From Asticcacaulis sp. YBE204 (GTDB lineage Bacteria; Pseudomonadota; Alphaproteobacteria; Caulobacterales; Caulobacteraceae): DNA of 64,000 bases. The stretch is taken from the NCBI RefSeq assembly GCF_000495855.1, contig NZ_AWGF01000012.1, positions 62,001 to 126,000 on the forward strand. Direction: 5' to 3'. Positions 33,991 to 43,855 of the stretch are shown here, one piece after another (position 1 is the first letter of the stretch; every line of letters starts with the position of its first letter). The translations under genes and the position numbers were made by a program. Below the pieces are notes generated by a model that was given only the letters and a program-made list of their open reading frames with translations, had not been told where the DNA came from and searched no databases.

Positions 33991-34872
33991 TTACTTTCCC
34001 AAAACGCCCTGATCCAGTACGCCCTGCGCAGTAAGAAAGGTTTTGACCGCCGCATTGATCTTCGTCTTTTCCTCCGGCACGAACTTGCCGTGGACACCGC
34101 CCTGAACGCTGTACATGTCGGTGGCGACGCCCGCTTTTTTGAGTGCGTCGAGCAGCAGGGTCGATTGCGTATAGGCGACCGTCGGGTCATCCGTGCCGTG
34201 AACGATGAACACCGGCGGCAAGTCCTTGCGGATATAGCTGATCGGCGACATCTGTTTGGCTAGGGCGGCGGGGTCTTTGACCGGACCGATCCAGTTGACC
34301 AGCGACGCCCACGGCTTTTCGGCGGTGACGCCGGGGACCAGATCGGTCGGGCCGTAATAGTCGAGGATAGCGGCGACCTTCGGCAAGGGGCCGCATTTCG
34401 GGTCCGCGATGTCGGTATTACCCGGCAGCATACCTGCCATCAGGGCCAGATGCCCGCCGGCCGAGGTGCCGTAGGCGACGACGCGCGAGGCATCGAGATT
34501 GTACTGTTTGGCATTGGCCCTGACCCAAGACAGGGCGCACAGGGCGTCGGTCACGGCGGCGGGCGCGGTCGCCTGCGCGGTCATGCGGTAGTCGACGCTG
34601 ACGACGCTAAAGCCCATCTTGATGAACGAGCCGAAGCTGGAGGCCGCCTTGGGGCGTTCGCCGCGCGCCCACGCCCCGCCGTGGAAATAGACCAGCACAG
34701 GTGCCGGTTTGGCCGCCGTGGCGTTCGGATTGACGAAGACATCGACCATCTGATCGTGCGTATAGACGATGTTTTGATAGGCCGTGGCGATGGGGGTCTT
34801 GTCAGTCGTCTCCGCGTCCTGCGCGGCGGCGGGCAAGGCAAACAGGGCGAGGCAGAAGATCAGTTTTTTCAT
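33991..34872 (-). CDS. Secreted alpha/beta-hydrolase, carboxylesterase-like
   Basis: A 293-residue protein with a Sec signal (cleavage near AAA-QD). HGGAWARGE (H64-G66, oxyanion hole), GTSAGGH with nucleophile S137, VHGTDDPTV (Asp) and GGVHGKF (His) place it in the hormone-sensitive-lipase/BD-FAE-like esterases. It probably de-esterifies a plant or algal substrate in the periplasm (inference from signal and neighbours). ATG behind AAAGGA. Confidence 0.85.
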   Translation of the reverse strand: MKKLIFCLALFALPAAAQDAETTDKTPIATAYQNIVYTHDQMVDVFVNPNATAAKPAPVLVYFHGGAWARGERPKAASSFGSFIKMGFSVVSVDYRMTAQATAPAAVTDALCALSWVRANAKQYNLDASRVVAYGTSAGGHLALMAGMLPGNTDIADPKCGPLPKVAAILDYYGPTDLVPGVTAEKPWASLVNWIGPVKDPAALAKQMSPISYIRKDLPPVFIVHGTDDPTVAYTQSTLLLDALKKAGVATDMYSVQGGVHGKFVPEEKTKINAAVKTFLTAQGVLDQGVLGK

Positions 34873-34890
34873 ATCGCGTCCTTTGTCGGA

Positions 34891-34980
34891 TAAAAAGCCC
34901 GCAGGAGACCCTTGAGTTAAAGAGGGGAAATGGCCAAGGGGGATCGCGCCGTCTACTAAGGTACGGCCGCGGTCTGCGGG
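34891..34980 (-). terminator. Branched stem-loop, probable terminator after the second gntR
   Basis: Outer arms CCCGCAG and CTGCGGG (34980-34974 and 34904-34898 on the minus strand) enclose an inner GCCGT/ACGGC stem and are followed by GC then TTTTTA. The long loop makes strength uncertain. It occupies most of the 134-base gap between gntR and the esterase gene. Confidence 0.45.
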
Positions 34981-35006
34981 GGCAGGTTCAGAGGGAAACT
35001 TACGGT

Positions 35007-35750
35007 TTACGCGGCGCTGTGCTGGGTCGATAGCTTGAAGCGGTCGCGGTGTTCCAAGGTCTTCTTGCGCAGTTCGGCCAGCGCTTCTTTCTCTTCGGCG
35101 ACCAGCATGGCCTCGAACAGACGGCGGAAGTGTTCGCGCATGGCGTTGCGCGCGGCGTTCGGGTCGCGGTTACGGATGGCCTCCAGCACGACCATATGTT
35201 CCTCGACGCGGTCCTCGAAACCGCCCTTGCACACATTGCCGTAGACATGCGCCACTTGCGGCGCTTCGTTGCGAATGCGCCAGAGGGTGCGCACGAAGTG
35301 TTCGATGATCGGGCTACCCGTATTCTGGGCGATGATCGTGTGGAACTCCTCGTCGGCCTCTTCGGCATCGTCGCCGTTGCGCGCCATGACGCGCACGGTT
35401 GCCTCAAGCGCTTCCAGCGCCGACGGCGTGATGTTGAGCGCCGCCAGTGCCGCCGCCTCGCTTTCGATCACCGCGCGCGAGGTGGTCAGTTCGAAGGCAT
35501 TGACGTCGGCGGAGAAGATAATGTCGGGGGCCGGACGCGCCTGCACATAGACGCCGGAGCCCGTCTTGATGACGATATAGCCCTGAGCCTCAAGTGCGAT
35601 TTCGGCTTCACGGATGGTGACGCGCGACACACCCAGACGCTCGGCCAGTTCGCGCTCGCCCGGCAACCGGCTACCCGCCGGAAATTCGCCCGACTCGATC
35701 AGGCCGATGATCTGTTTCGCGATAAGCTGATAACGCCGGTCGGTCGTCAT
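35007..35750 (-). CDS. GntR/FadR-type (FCD) regulator of the alginate locus (probable)
   Basis: A 247-residue regulator: winged helix (about 8-75, LPGERELAERLGVSRVTIREAEIAL) and FCD domain (about 90-225, with EEHMVVLEAIRNRDPNAARNAM, quoted here at its core). Related to, but distinct from, the regulator at 25538. It lies directly downstream of the large TonB receptor gene of the alginate locus, on the same strand, so it may control that locus through GGTATG half-sites at 39295-39472. Confidence 0.87.
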   Translation of the reverse strand: MTTDRRYQLIAKQIIGLIESGEFPAGSRLPGERELAERLGVSRVTIREAEIALEAQGYIVIKTGSGVYVQARPAPDIIFSADVNAFELTTSRAVIESEAAALAALNITPSALEALEATVRVMARNGDDAEEADEEFHTIIAQNTGSPIIEHFVRTLWRIRNEAPQVAHVYGNVCKGGFEDRVEEHMVVLEAIRNRDPNAARNAMREHFRRLFEAMLVAEEKEALAELRKKTLEHRDRFKLSTQHSAA

Positions 35751-35835
35751 GGGGTTGCATCTACTCCTGTGGTCCGAATCTGTGATTGCGGACAGTACAA
35801 GTTACACAAAATCCCATCCCTTGGGAAGAAGGTCC

Positions 35836-35871
35836 CTGCCAGTGTCAAACCAAAAGGTCAGCCACTGGCAG
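35836..35871 (-). other. Stem-loop at the 3' end of the alginate-locus TonB receptor gene
   Basis: Perfect 9-bp stem CTGCCAGTG/CACTGGCAG with an 18-nt loop containing ACC-AAAA-GGT. There is no T-tract, so it may be a Rho-assisted end, an mRNA-stabilising 3' hairpin or a processing site before gntR. The rest of the 35751-35888 gap shows no clear promoter. Confidence 0.5.
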
Positions 35872-35888
35872 AGGAGGCGGGGATGAGC

Positions 35889-38800
35889 TTACATCCGATA
35901 GCGTAAACCGACCGTGAACTGACGGCCTGTCGAGCCATAAAGCGCGGTGACCGGCTGATCGGAATAGTAGTAGCGGTTGGTCGTCTGGTTGGTCATATTG
36001 AGACCTTCCAGCGAGACCGACAGGCGCTTCGATAGATTGTAGCTGAGGGCGAAATCGACGTTCAGGGTGTCTTCCGAGCCGCCGAAGTCGTTGATCAGCG
36101 GCGTATCGCAGGCCACGCCGTTGACCACACCTGCCGCGCACGAACCGGCGACGACGGGATAGGTGGTGTAGTAGCCGTCACGTTGCGCCATCGAGATACG
36201 GGCATTGATCTTCTCGTCTTCGTAATAGACGGTCAGGTTGACCGCATTCGGCGAAGCGCCCAGCCACGGCCCCTTACCGGTGACCTGCGGTGTCGTGTCA
36301 GAGCCCGGATCGAGGATATAGGTCAGCTCCGAGTCGATATGGGTGGCGTTCAACTGAATGCCGGTGTTGCGCAACAGTCCCGGCAGGAAGGTAAAGGCCT
36401 GCTGATAGTTGATCTCGATGCCTTTCAGCTCGCCGCCGGGGGCATCGCGGAACTGACGCGCGGTGGCGGGATAGTCGTTGGTGATGTAGGCGGCTTCGGC
36501 GCTGGTCGCACCGTACTGCTCAATCAGGCTCTGGCGACCGGCGGCGTCGAGGAAGGTCGACAGGGGGCCGGAGAAGCGCACGGTCTGCGGATAGGAACCG
36601 ATTTCCTTCTTGAACACGGCCACCGAGATCAGGCCGCCCTTGGCGTAGTACCATTCCACCGAGGCGTCGTAATTATTGGCGCGGAACGGCGACAGTTTCG
36701 GGTTGCCTATGGTGAGCGTCGCACCGGACGAATTGCCGTCCGACGGGATCGACAGGGCGGTGATGGTCGGCGCCAGTTGCTGAAGCGTCGGACGCGACAT
36801 GGTCTTGGCAGCGCCAAAGCGGAAATAGAGGTTATCGCGCGGGCGGATGGCGATATTGAACGACGGTAGGGTATCCGAATACGAATTGGTCCCCTGAACA
36901 TTGCGTCCGCCGGTCGAACGGCCATTGGACACGATATCCGTCGTCGCGTAGCGCACGCCGAGGTTACCGAAGGCGTTCCAGCCATCGAAGAAGTCGTAAT
37001 TGAAGCTGGCCTGCGCATAGACGCCGCCGGTCTTTTCGGTCACATCGAAGGTTTCTCGGCCCTGCTGACGGAACTGGGTCAGTCGCCAATCGCCCCACTT
37101 ATTGATGCAGTTACAGGTAAAGCCGAACAGGGCATCGAACTTGTCGATATCCGGGCCGAACCAGGCCGTTGTCGAACCGGCCGGGACGTCGAGGCCCTGA
37201 CCGAAATTGATAACCTTGCCGAGGCTGGCGATGGTGACGCCGGCTTCTTTTTCGGTCGGATTGATCTGGACGTTCTGGCGTTCATACTGCGCGGTCGAGA
37301 AGCTGTAGTCGCGACCGGTGCCGCCGAACTTGAAGTTCAGATTGTCGTTGAAGGCATACTCGAAGTCGGCTTTCCATGCACCATAGCGATTTTCCACGAA
37401 CTTCTTGTGGTGACGCAGGAAGGAGACGCCCTTGAGGATGGTCCACTGCGTGGGATCGGCGGCGTTGAAGCCCGCGTCGAACAGCGGCATGTCGCCGCCA
37501 CCGCGCTCATCGTAGGTGAAGGTCGCCGACTGATCGTAGAGGCCCCATTCGGCCATCTTGCCCGTCGAGTCGAGGTAGGACTTCGACGCGCCGTAGGTGA
37601 AATCGCCTTTAAGCTTGTCAGTGAATTCGTGCGTCAGGTTGAACGACACCTGCTGGAAGGTCGTCTCATAGGACCCCTGATCGGCGCGGGCCGACCAGTC
37701 GACATTGCGCAGTTGCAGATAGTCGGCGACGCCGTTGGTCACATGGGCGGCCAGCACGTCGGTGGCCGGACGGCCGATCTGCTTGTCGCGCACGGCGAGG
37801 CCATCGGCAGAGGCGACATAACCGACCGAGGTCGGGCTGTTGTAGTAATCGTAGACGTCGAGATTATACGGGTTGTACGAGAAGTTCGTCCCCGCCACCA
37901 GCGTATTGCCATAAAGCGCCTGCCCGCAGTCGATGGGAGAGGCATAGGCGCCGCCCGCCGTATAGGTACAGGTGCCGGGATAAAGGCCGCGCTTCGACGC
38001 CAGCGCCGTCGTGGCGCTCGCCTTGGCGTAGGTATTGTTGGTGTTGTTGCGGTTCAGGCCGAACGGCAGCAACTGATTCAGCGTTGAGGTGCTGTTCTGC
38101 TTGGAATAGAGCAGGTCGATCGTCGCGCGGGTTTTCGACGAAATCTGCATCTGGAAGGACGAGGTCAGGCCGAGGCGCTCCTGATGCAGATCTTGTTGTT
38201 CCGGGCCAGCCAGGGCCGGGAAGATGACCTTGGACCCATCGATGGTGCCGTCCGCAGCGGCAGGGTGCAGGATGGCATAGGCGGTCGGGTCGGAGCCGGT
38301 GACCGCGGCGATATAGGCGGCATTGGTGATCGAGGGCGTGGTCGGCTGAACCACACCGGCGGCGGTCAGCGAGCTGCCGAAGGTCGTCCCGGCTGGCGCG
38401 GAAAAGCCTGAACGACGCGGATTTTCCAGCGTCGCCCAGGTCGTCGAGCGGTAGACATATTCGCCGGTGACGATCTGACGGCGGTATTGATCGTTCTCGG
38501 AATCCTTTTCCGAATAGGCGACCGAGGCGAGGAAGCCGAGGCGGCCCCCGGCCCAGCGCTTCGACAACAGGCCGGTGATGCGCGGATTATTGTAGCCGCC
38601 ATTGTCGTAATAGGCGTTCTCGATGGCGAAGGCGTAGCGGTCCTTCTTGTAGTCGAACGGGCGACCGGTTTGCAGATCGACCGTGGCGCCGAGTGAGCCT
38701 TCGTCGGTTTCGGCCGACGCGGTCTTGCGCACCTTGAGGCTGTTGAACAGTTCCGACGCGAAGACGTTGAAATCGAAGGTCCGCGTCGTGTTCATCGCCG

Positions 38801-39209
38801 TCGAATTGGTGTCGTTCGTCCCTGCGGTCGAGAGCGCTTCGAGGTCGTTGATGCGCACGCGGGTAAAGTCGCCGCCCAGACCGCGCACGGTGATGGTGCG
38901 GCCTTCGCCATTGTCGCGATCGATCGAGATGCCGGGGATGCGTTGCAGCGATTCGGCAAGATTCGCGTCCGGGAAGTCGGCGATATCCTCGGCATTGATC
39001 GCATCGACCATGTCTTCGGAATTGCGCTTGGTGGTCAGGGCGCTTTGCAGCGACGCACGATAGCCGGTGACGACAACCGTTTGAATATCATCAGATTTAG
39101 CGGGTTCGGCCTCTTGCGCGAAAACCGGCGTAAAGATAATGGCGGCCAGGATGGCGGTCGTGCCGCACAGAGCGGCGCGCAGGGCAGGGCCCCGGGATTG
39201 GGTTTCCAT
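35889..39209 (-). CDS. TonB-dependent receptor, oligosaccharide type (probably alginate oligomers)
   Basis: A 1106-residue outer-membrane receptor. Signal peptide ends near VFA-QE; a short TonB-box region (QTVVVTGYRAS) is followed by the plug (about 50-200, with ADFPDANLAESLQRIPGI and TVRGLGGDFTRVRIN), then a large 22-strand barrel. The length and the motif set match the TonB-Xanth-Caul family, common carbohydrate receptors in Caulobacter and Xanthomonas. It is divergent from the PL6-PL17 lyase operon with shared control region, so alginate oligomers are the likely cargo. ATG behind GGAGGAG. Confidence 0.9.
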   Translation of the reverse strand: METQSRGPALRAALCGTTAILAAIIFTPVFAQEAEPAKSDDIQTVVVTGYRASLQSALTTKRNSEDMVDAINAEDIADFPDANLAESLQRIPGISIDRDNGEGRTITVRGLGGDFTRVRINDLEALSTAGTNDTNSTAMNTTRTFDFNVFASELFNSLKVRKTASAETDEGSLGATVDLQTGRPFDYKKDRYAFAIENAYYDNGGYNNPRITGLLSKRWAGGRLGFLASVAYSEKDSENDQYRRQIVTGEYVYRSTTWATLENPRRSGFSAPAGTTFGSSLTAAGVVQPTTPSITNAAYIAAVTGSDPTAYAILHPAAADGTIDGSKVIFPALAGPEQQDLHQERLGLTSSFQMQISSKTRATIDLLYSKQNSTSTLNQLLPFGLNRNNTNNTYAKASATTALASKRGLYPGTCTYTAGGAYASPIDCGQALYGNTLVAGTNFSYNPYNLDVYDYYNSPTSVGYVASADGLAVRDKQIGRPATDVLAAHVTNGVADYLQLRNVDWSARADQGSYETTFQQVSFNLTHEFTDKLKGDFTYGASKSYLDSTGKMAEWGLYDQSATFTYDERGGGDMPLFDAGFNAADPTQWTILKGVSFLRHHKKFVENRYGAWKADFEYAFNDNLNFKFGGTGRDYSFSTAQYERQNVQINPTEKEAGVTIASLGKVINFGQGLDVPAGSTTAWFGPDIDKFDALFGFTCNCINKWGDWRLTQFRQQGRETFDVTEKTGGVYAQASFNYDFFDGWNAFGNLGVRYATTDIVSNGRSTGGRNVQGTNSYSDTLPSFNIAIRPRDNLYFRFGAAKTMSRPTLQQLAPTITALSIPSDGNSSGATLTIGNPKLSPFRANNYDASVEWYYAKGGLISVAVFKKEIGSYPQTVRFSGPLSTFLDAAGRQSLIEQYGATSAEAAYITNDYPATARQFRDAPGGELKGIEINYQQAFTFLPGLLRNTGIQLNATHIDSELTYILDPGSDTTPQVTGKGPWLGASPNAVNLTVYYEDEKINARISMAQRDGYYTTYPVVAGSCAAGVVNGVACDTPLINDFGGSEDTLNVDFALSYNLSKRLSVSLEGLNMTNQTTNRYYYSDQPVTALYGSTGRQFTVGLRYRM

Positions 39210-39556
39210 TATATGTCTCCTCCGTATGCCCGATTGGTTTGTTTATGGGTCTGGCAATATGGTTGACCTATATGTTTCATAATGTCAATCTACTGGTATG
39301 GAGAAAATTAAGAAATTGATCGGCCTTTACCGATCTAAAGGCGCCAAATTTACCGAAAATACCTGTATTTATGCGATTTTGCGGCATTTTTGCACCCGTA
39401 CATACCATTTTGGAGGCGTGGGTGGTTTGGTATTTGTAAAATTGGCCAACCGTTTTTTTTAAAATTGGTATGAACATAGGTTGACAAAATGGTCGGTGCT
39501 GTCATTTTCAGCGGCAAGGACGTTTGATCCATATAATCATACCAAGGGAGGACGGC
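39210..39556. promoter_or_regulatory. Divergent control region of the alginate locus with GGTATG half-sites
   Basis: This 347-base AT-rich gap holds no gene. CATACCATTTT (39401-39411) and AATTGGTATG (39463-39472) form a spaced inverted pair; CTGGTATG (39293-39300) is a third half-site; GGTTGACC (39261-39268) is a palindromic GGT-TG-ACC core near the receptor promoter and TAGGTTGAC recurs at 39477-39485. These resemble TTGGTATACCAA-like operators of uronate-responsive GntR regulators. TTGACA at 39481 is a possible -35 for the lyase operon. A T8 run lies at 39453-39460. Confidence 0.5.
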
Positions 39557-41683
39557 GTGATCCGTCTGCGACATCATCTCATCGCCAGTGCCTTTGTATG
39601 CGCCGCCTCGCCGGTCGTCGCTGCCGAAGCCGCGCGGACGGTGACGGTGGCTACGCCTGCGGAATATGCCGCCGTGGCAAAGGAACTGCGCGCGGGCGAT
39701 ACGGTTATTCTCAAAAACGGCGTCTGGCGCGACTTCGATATCGACTTTACAGGGCAGGGCACCGAAGCCGCGCCGATCACCCTGCGTGCCGAAACGCCGG
39801 GTAAGGTGATTCTGTCGGGGCAGTCGGCCCTGCGACTGGGCGGCGACTACCTGCTGGTCAGCGGGCTGGTCTTTCGCGACGGTTATTCGCCGCGCGACGA
39901 GGTCATCGCCTTTCGCAGCGGCAAGCGGCTGGCGACGCATTCGCGGGTGACCGAAACCGTGGTCGACCGTTTCAACAAGCCGCGTGTGGCGGGGGCCAAT
40001 CCCGAAAACGACATCTGGATCGCCCTGTTCGGGCGCGATAACCGCTTCGATCACAACCACGTCGAAGGCAAGATCACCCCCGGCGTGACTCTGGCCGTGC
40101 GCATCGAGGACGAGGTCAGCCAGCAAAACCGCCACCGCATCGACCACACCTATTTCGGGCCGCGCCCGCCGCTGGGCGCCAATGGCGGCGAGACAATTCG
40201 CATCGGCACCAGCCATAATTCGCTGTCGGACTCGCTGACCGTCGTGGAAAGCAACCTGTTCGAAGGCTGTTCCGGCGAGGTCGAAATCATCTCGGTCAAG
40301 TCCGGCGGCAATGTCGTGCGCGGCAATCTGTTTAACCGTTCGCAAGGGACGGTGACGCTGCGCCACGGCAACGGCAATCTGGTTGAAGGCAATGTCTTTT
40401 TCGGCGGCGGCGAAGCCAATACCGGCGGCGTCCGCGTCATCAATGCCAACCAGACGGTTCGCAATAACGTCTTTGTCGGCCTGACCGGGACGGGCTTCGC
40501 GAGCGCCTTCACGATCATGAACGGCGTGCCCAATTCGGTGCTCAACCGCTACCATCAGGTCAAAAACGCCGACATCCACCACAATACGTTTGTCGAGGTC
40601 TCCGATCTGTTGTTCGGCGGCGGCGCGGATGCCGAGCGCACCCTGCCCGCTATCGACAGCCGCTTTCACGACAACCTGATCATCGGAAAGTCGCGCATCA
40701 AGGTGCTGGCCGACATGTCTGGTGTGGCGTTTTCAGACAATGTGATCAGCGCGGGTGTGCAATCGCCGCTGCCGGGATTTGCCGCCGGTGAAGTGCGCGC
40801 CGACATCGCCAAGGGCCTGACCTTGCCTAAGATTACCGCGCCCGCCGGAGCCGGTGCGCCGCGCGACCTCACCGTGCTCGATCGCGACTCTACGGGGGTC
40901 AGCTGGTATCCGAAAGCCAATCTCGACGCCAAGGTGTCGACCCGCATGATCAAGGTAACGACGACCGACGGCCTGACGCAGGCGATGGCCACGGCCCAAT
41001 CCGGCGATGTGCTGAACCTGTCGGCAGGGGTTTACAAGATCGGACCGGTAACGGTCAAAACCGCCGTGACGCTGCGCGGTGCGGCGACGGTCGAGGGCGC
41101 GTTCACTCTGGCCAATACAGGCGATCTGACGTTGGACGGCTTGACGCTCACAGGCGAGGGTGCGCTGATCCGCGCCACGCCGTCGAACAGCGGGCATAAT
41201 TACCACATCGCGCTGAACAAGATCACGGTAACAAACGTCACCGGGCCAGTGGTTGCCGCCGATGACGGGGTGTTTATCGCCTCGATCGACATCAGCCATA
41301 GCACGTTTTCTAACCTCGACACGCCGGTCGTCGCCTTGTCGGGTGAACAGGCGGTCAAGGGCGGTTACAAGGCCGAGATCGTGCGCGTGACGGATAGCCG
41401 GTTTGCCAATCTCAAAAGCCCCGCGCTCGATATCCTGCGCGGTGGGCGCGACGAAAGCACCTTCGGGCCGCGCATCACTCTGACCGGCAACCGGTTCGAG
41501 ACGGTATCGGTTCCGGCGCATCTGCACGGTGCGACGGCGGTGACGCTTGAACGCAATGCCTTCATCAACAGCGGCGCGGTCACCTTTGTCCGCGAGGCCG
41601 GAGCGCCCGTGATCACCGTCGATGGCGTGGCCTTAACGGTCTCGGATGCGGCCAGACACTTCGACTACACGAATAAAAAATAA
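39557..41683 (+). CDS. Polysaccharide lyase family 6 alginate lyase
   Basis: A 708-residue secreted right-handed beta-helix protein. The GTG at 39557, five bases after GGGAGG, gives a signal peptide ending near VVA-AE; the frame extends 11 codons upstream from a TTG without ribosome site. ISVKSGGNVVRGN and TLRHGNGNLVEGN supply the PL6 catalytic pair K248 and R269, matching chondroitinase B numbering closely. PL6 cleaves poly-mannuronate or MG-alginate by beta-elimination. The C-terminal 260 residues form a second beta-helix domain, as in two-domain PL6 enzymes. First gene of the lyase operon. Confidence 0.92.
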   Translation: MIRLRHHLIASAFVCAASPVVAAEAARTVTVATPAEYAAVAKELRAGDTVILKNGVWRDFDIDFTGQGTEAAPITLRAETPGKVILSGQSALRLGGDYLLVSGLVFRDGYSPRDEVIAFRSGKRLATHSRVTETVVDRFNKPRVAGANPENDIWIALFGRDNRFDHNHVEGKITPGVTLAVRIEDEVSQQNRHRIDHTYFGPRPPLGANGGETIRIGTSHNSLSDSLTVVESNLFEGCSGEVEIISVKSGGNVVRGNLFNRSQGTVTLRHGNGNLVEGNVFFGGGEANTGGVRVINANQTVRNNVFVGLTGTGFASAFTIMNGVPNSVLNRYHQVKNADIHHNTFVEVSDLLFGGGADAERTLPAIDSRFHDNLIIGKSRIKVLADMSGVAFSDNVISAGVQSPLPGFAAGEVRADIAKGLTLPKITAPAGAGAPRDLTVLDRDSTGVSWYPKANLDAKVSTRMIKVTTTDGLTQAMATAQSGDVLNLSAGVYKIGPVTVKTAVTLRGAATVEGAFTLANTGDLTLDGLTLTGEGALIRATPSNSGHNYHIALNKITVTNVTGPVVAADDGVFIASIDISHSTFSNLDTPVVALSGEQAVKGGYKAEIVRVTDSRFANLKSPALDILRGGRDESTFGPRITLTGNRFETVSVPAHLHGATAVTLERNAFINSGAVTFVREAGAPVITVDGVALTVSDAARHFDYTNKK

Positions 41684-41701
41684 GACACGGAGCGAACGTC
41701 C

Positions 41702-43843
41702 ATGCAGATTTCCCGCCGACTATTAGGCGCAGGCGTATTGGGTGCCGGATTGGTCGGGCTGTCGGCCCAAGCCGCGACGCCTGCGACCAAAACCCCGCCG
41801 CCCGCGCCGCTGTTCAAGGCCACACTCGACAAGGCGCGTAAATCGGTCGCGCCGTACCTGAAACAGCGTCCCGATGTGCCGGTGCCCAAGGACGCGGGCG
41901 GCGGCTACACCCATGAACGCCACAAGGACAATTACCGCGTCATCCGCGAAGCCGGGATGCTCTATGCCTTTACCGGTGAGCGGCGCTATGCCGATCTGGT
42001 GCGCGACGTGCTGTTCGCCTATGCCGACCTTTATCCGGGGCTCAAGCCGCACCCGATCGAGGCTGCGCCGCAGAAGGGCAAGCTGTTCTGGCAGTCGCTG
42101 AACGACGCCGTCTGGCTGGTCGAGGCGATTCAGGGCTATGCCGAGGTGCGCAGCGTCCTGACGCCCGCCGACCGTCAGCGCATCGAAGCCAATGTCTTCC
42201 GGCCCATGTGCGCCTTTTCGATGGTCGATTCGGCGAAGACCTTCGAGCGCATCCATAACCACGCGACCTGGGCCGTGGCGGGCGTCGGCATGACCGGCTA
42301 CGTCATCAATGAGCCCGCCTACGTCAAGGCGGCGCTGTACGGCCTTAAAGGCGACGGCAAGACCGGTTTCCTGCGTCAGATCGACGAGCTGTTCTCGCCC
42401 GACGGCTACTATACCGAAGGCCCCTATTATCAGCGTTACGCCCTGCAACCGTTCGAGGTCTTCGCCGGTTCTATCGAGCGCTACGACCCGGCGAAAAAGA
42501 TATTCGATTACCGCGATGGGATGCTGGTCAAGGCGGTCTATGCCCTGATCGACCTGTCCTACGAGGGCAAATTCTTCCCGCTCAACGACGCCATCGTCGA
42601 CAAGGGCATCGATTCGCCGGAGCTGATTCAGGCGCTGGCCATCGTCTATGCGCGCAACAAGGACCCGCAACTGCTGTCGGTCTCGACGGCTCAGGGGACG
42701 GTCGCCTTCACCCGCGAAGGGGCGCTGGTCGCCGCCGATATCGCGGCGGGAAAATCCAAGCCGTTTAACTACAAATCCCAGCTTTTCCGCGACGGCGCCA
42801 AGGGCGACGAGGGCGGGGTGGCGGTCATCCGCTCCGGCAAGGGCAACCGTGCGCAGGCGCTTGTGTTCAAGGCCACCGCGCAGGGCATGGGCCACGGCCA
42901 TTTCGACCGCCTGAGCTACATCTTCTATGACGCCAAACGCGAGGCCGTCGCCGACTATGGCGCGGCGCGCTACCTCAATGTCGAGGCCAAAAAGGGCGGG
43001 CGCTATCTCGCTGAGAACGAGACCTGGGCCAAGCAATCCATTGCCCACAATACGTTGGTGGTCGACGAGACGAGCCAGTTCAACGCCGATGTCGATGCGG
43101 CGCAGCCGGTGCCGACGACGTTTTTGACGTTCGCGACCAAGGACGGTGTGCAGTTCGCCTCGGCGCGGCTCGACAAGGCCTATGGCGAGGTGACGATCTG
43201 GCGTGCGGTGATGGTCGTCGAGCGCCCGGAACTGGGGCGGCCCGTGGTCATCGATCTGGTCCGGGCGCGCGGGCAAAGCGCCCATCGTTACGACCTGCCG
43301 CTGCACTATAAGGGCGTGTTTCTCGACGCTTCGACGAAATTCAAGGCCAGCACGACCGGCCTTGCGCCGCTGGGGACGAAGAACGGCTATCAGCATCTGT
43401 GGAAAAAGGCCGAGGCGGCGGTCCCCGAAGGCGGTCAGCGCCTGTCGTGGTTCAACCGCGACCGCTTCTACAGCCTCAATTACGACGCACCGGGCGTGTC
43501 GAAGGCCTTCCTCACAGAACTGGGGGCCAATGACCCGGACGACAATCTGCGGCCGGAACGCGCGGTGATCCTGCGCGCCGATAACGCCAGGGATTTCAAC
43601 AGCGTCTCCGTGCTGGAAGCCTATGGCGACTACGATCCGGCCCAGGAGTCCGTGCGCGATATCCTGCCGTCGGTGACGGGCGTGCGCCTGCATCAGGACG
43701 GCGCGAACGACCTGATCATCCTGACGCTCAAGACCGGTCAGACGCTGGCCATCGGCGTTACCTGGGACGGTGAGGATCAGAACAGCGTCACCCTCGACGG
43801 CAAGACGCGAACCTGGCGCGGCGCTTTCGGCGTGACAGGCTAA
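41702..43843 (+). CDS. Polysaccharide lyase family 17 oligoalginate lyase
   Basis: A 713-residue enzyme with a Tat-like start (MQISRRLLGAGVLGAG) and Ala-rich signal. The (alpha/alpha) toroid domain (about 30-380) carries IHNHATW (N186, H187) and EGPYYQRYALQPF (Y242/Y243), and the C-terminal heparinase II/III-like beta-sandwich starts with GMGHGHFDRLSY; these match PL17 active-site residues. It degrades alginate oligomers exolytically to unsaturated monomer, which rearranges to DEH. 18 bases after the PL6 gene. Confidence 0.93.
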   Translation: MQISRRLLGAGVLGAGLVGLSAQAATPATKTPPPAPLFKATLDKARKSVAPYLKQRPDVPVPKDAGGGYTHERHKDNYRVIREAGMLYAFTGERRYADLVRDVLFAYADLYPGLKPHPIEAAPQKGKLFWQSLNDAVWLVEAIQGYAEVRSVLTPADRQRIEANVFRPMCAFSMVDSAKTFERIHNHATWAVAGVGMTGYVINEPAYVKAALYGLKGDGKTGFLRQIDELFSPDGYYTEGPYYQRYALQPFEVFAGSIERYDPAKKIFDYRDGMLVKAVYALIDLSYEGKFFPLNDAIVDKGIDSPELIQALAIVYARNKDPQLLSVSTAQGTVAFTREGALVAADIAAGKSKPFNYKSQLFRDGAKGDEGGVAVIRSGKGNRAQALVFKATAQGMGHGHFDRLSYIFYDAKREAVADYGAARYLNVEAKKGGRYLAENETWAKQSIAHNTLVVDETSQFNADVDAAQPVPTTFLTFATKDGVQFASARLDKAYGEVTIWRAVMVVERPELGRPVVIDLVRARGQSAHRYDLPLHYKGVFLDASTKFKASTTGLAPLGTKNGYQHLWKKAEAAVPEGGQRLSWFNRDRFYSLNYDAPGVSKAFLTELGANDPDDNLRPERAVILRADNARDFNSVSVLEAYGDYDPAQESVRDILPSVTGVRLHQDGANDLIILTLKTGQTLAIGVTWDGEDQNSVTLDGKTRTWRGAFGVTG

Positions 43844-43855
43844 GGGAAGAGTACA

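Noticed and set aside
39277-39477. 66-codon frame in the alginate control region
   Set aside because: AT-rich promoter DNA, no ribosome site, and it crosses the operator half-sites.
41723-43693. 656-codon minus-strand frame opposite the PL17 gene
   Set aside because: The plus-strand gene has conserved PL17 residues; the antisense frame has none.
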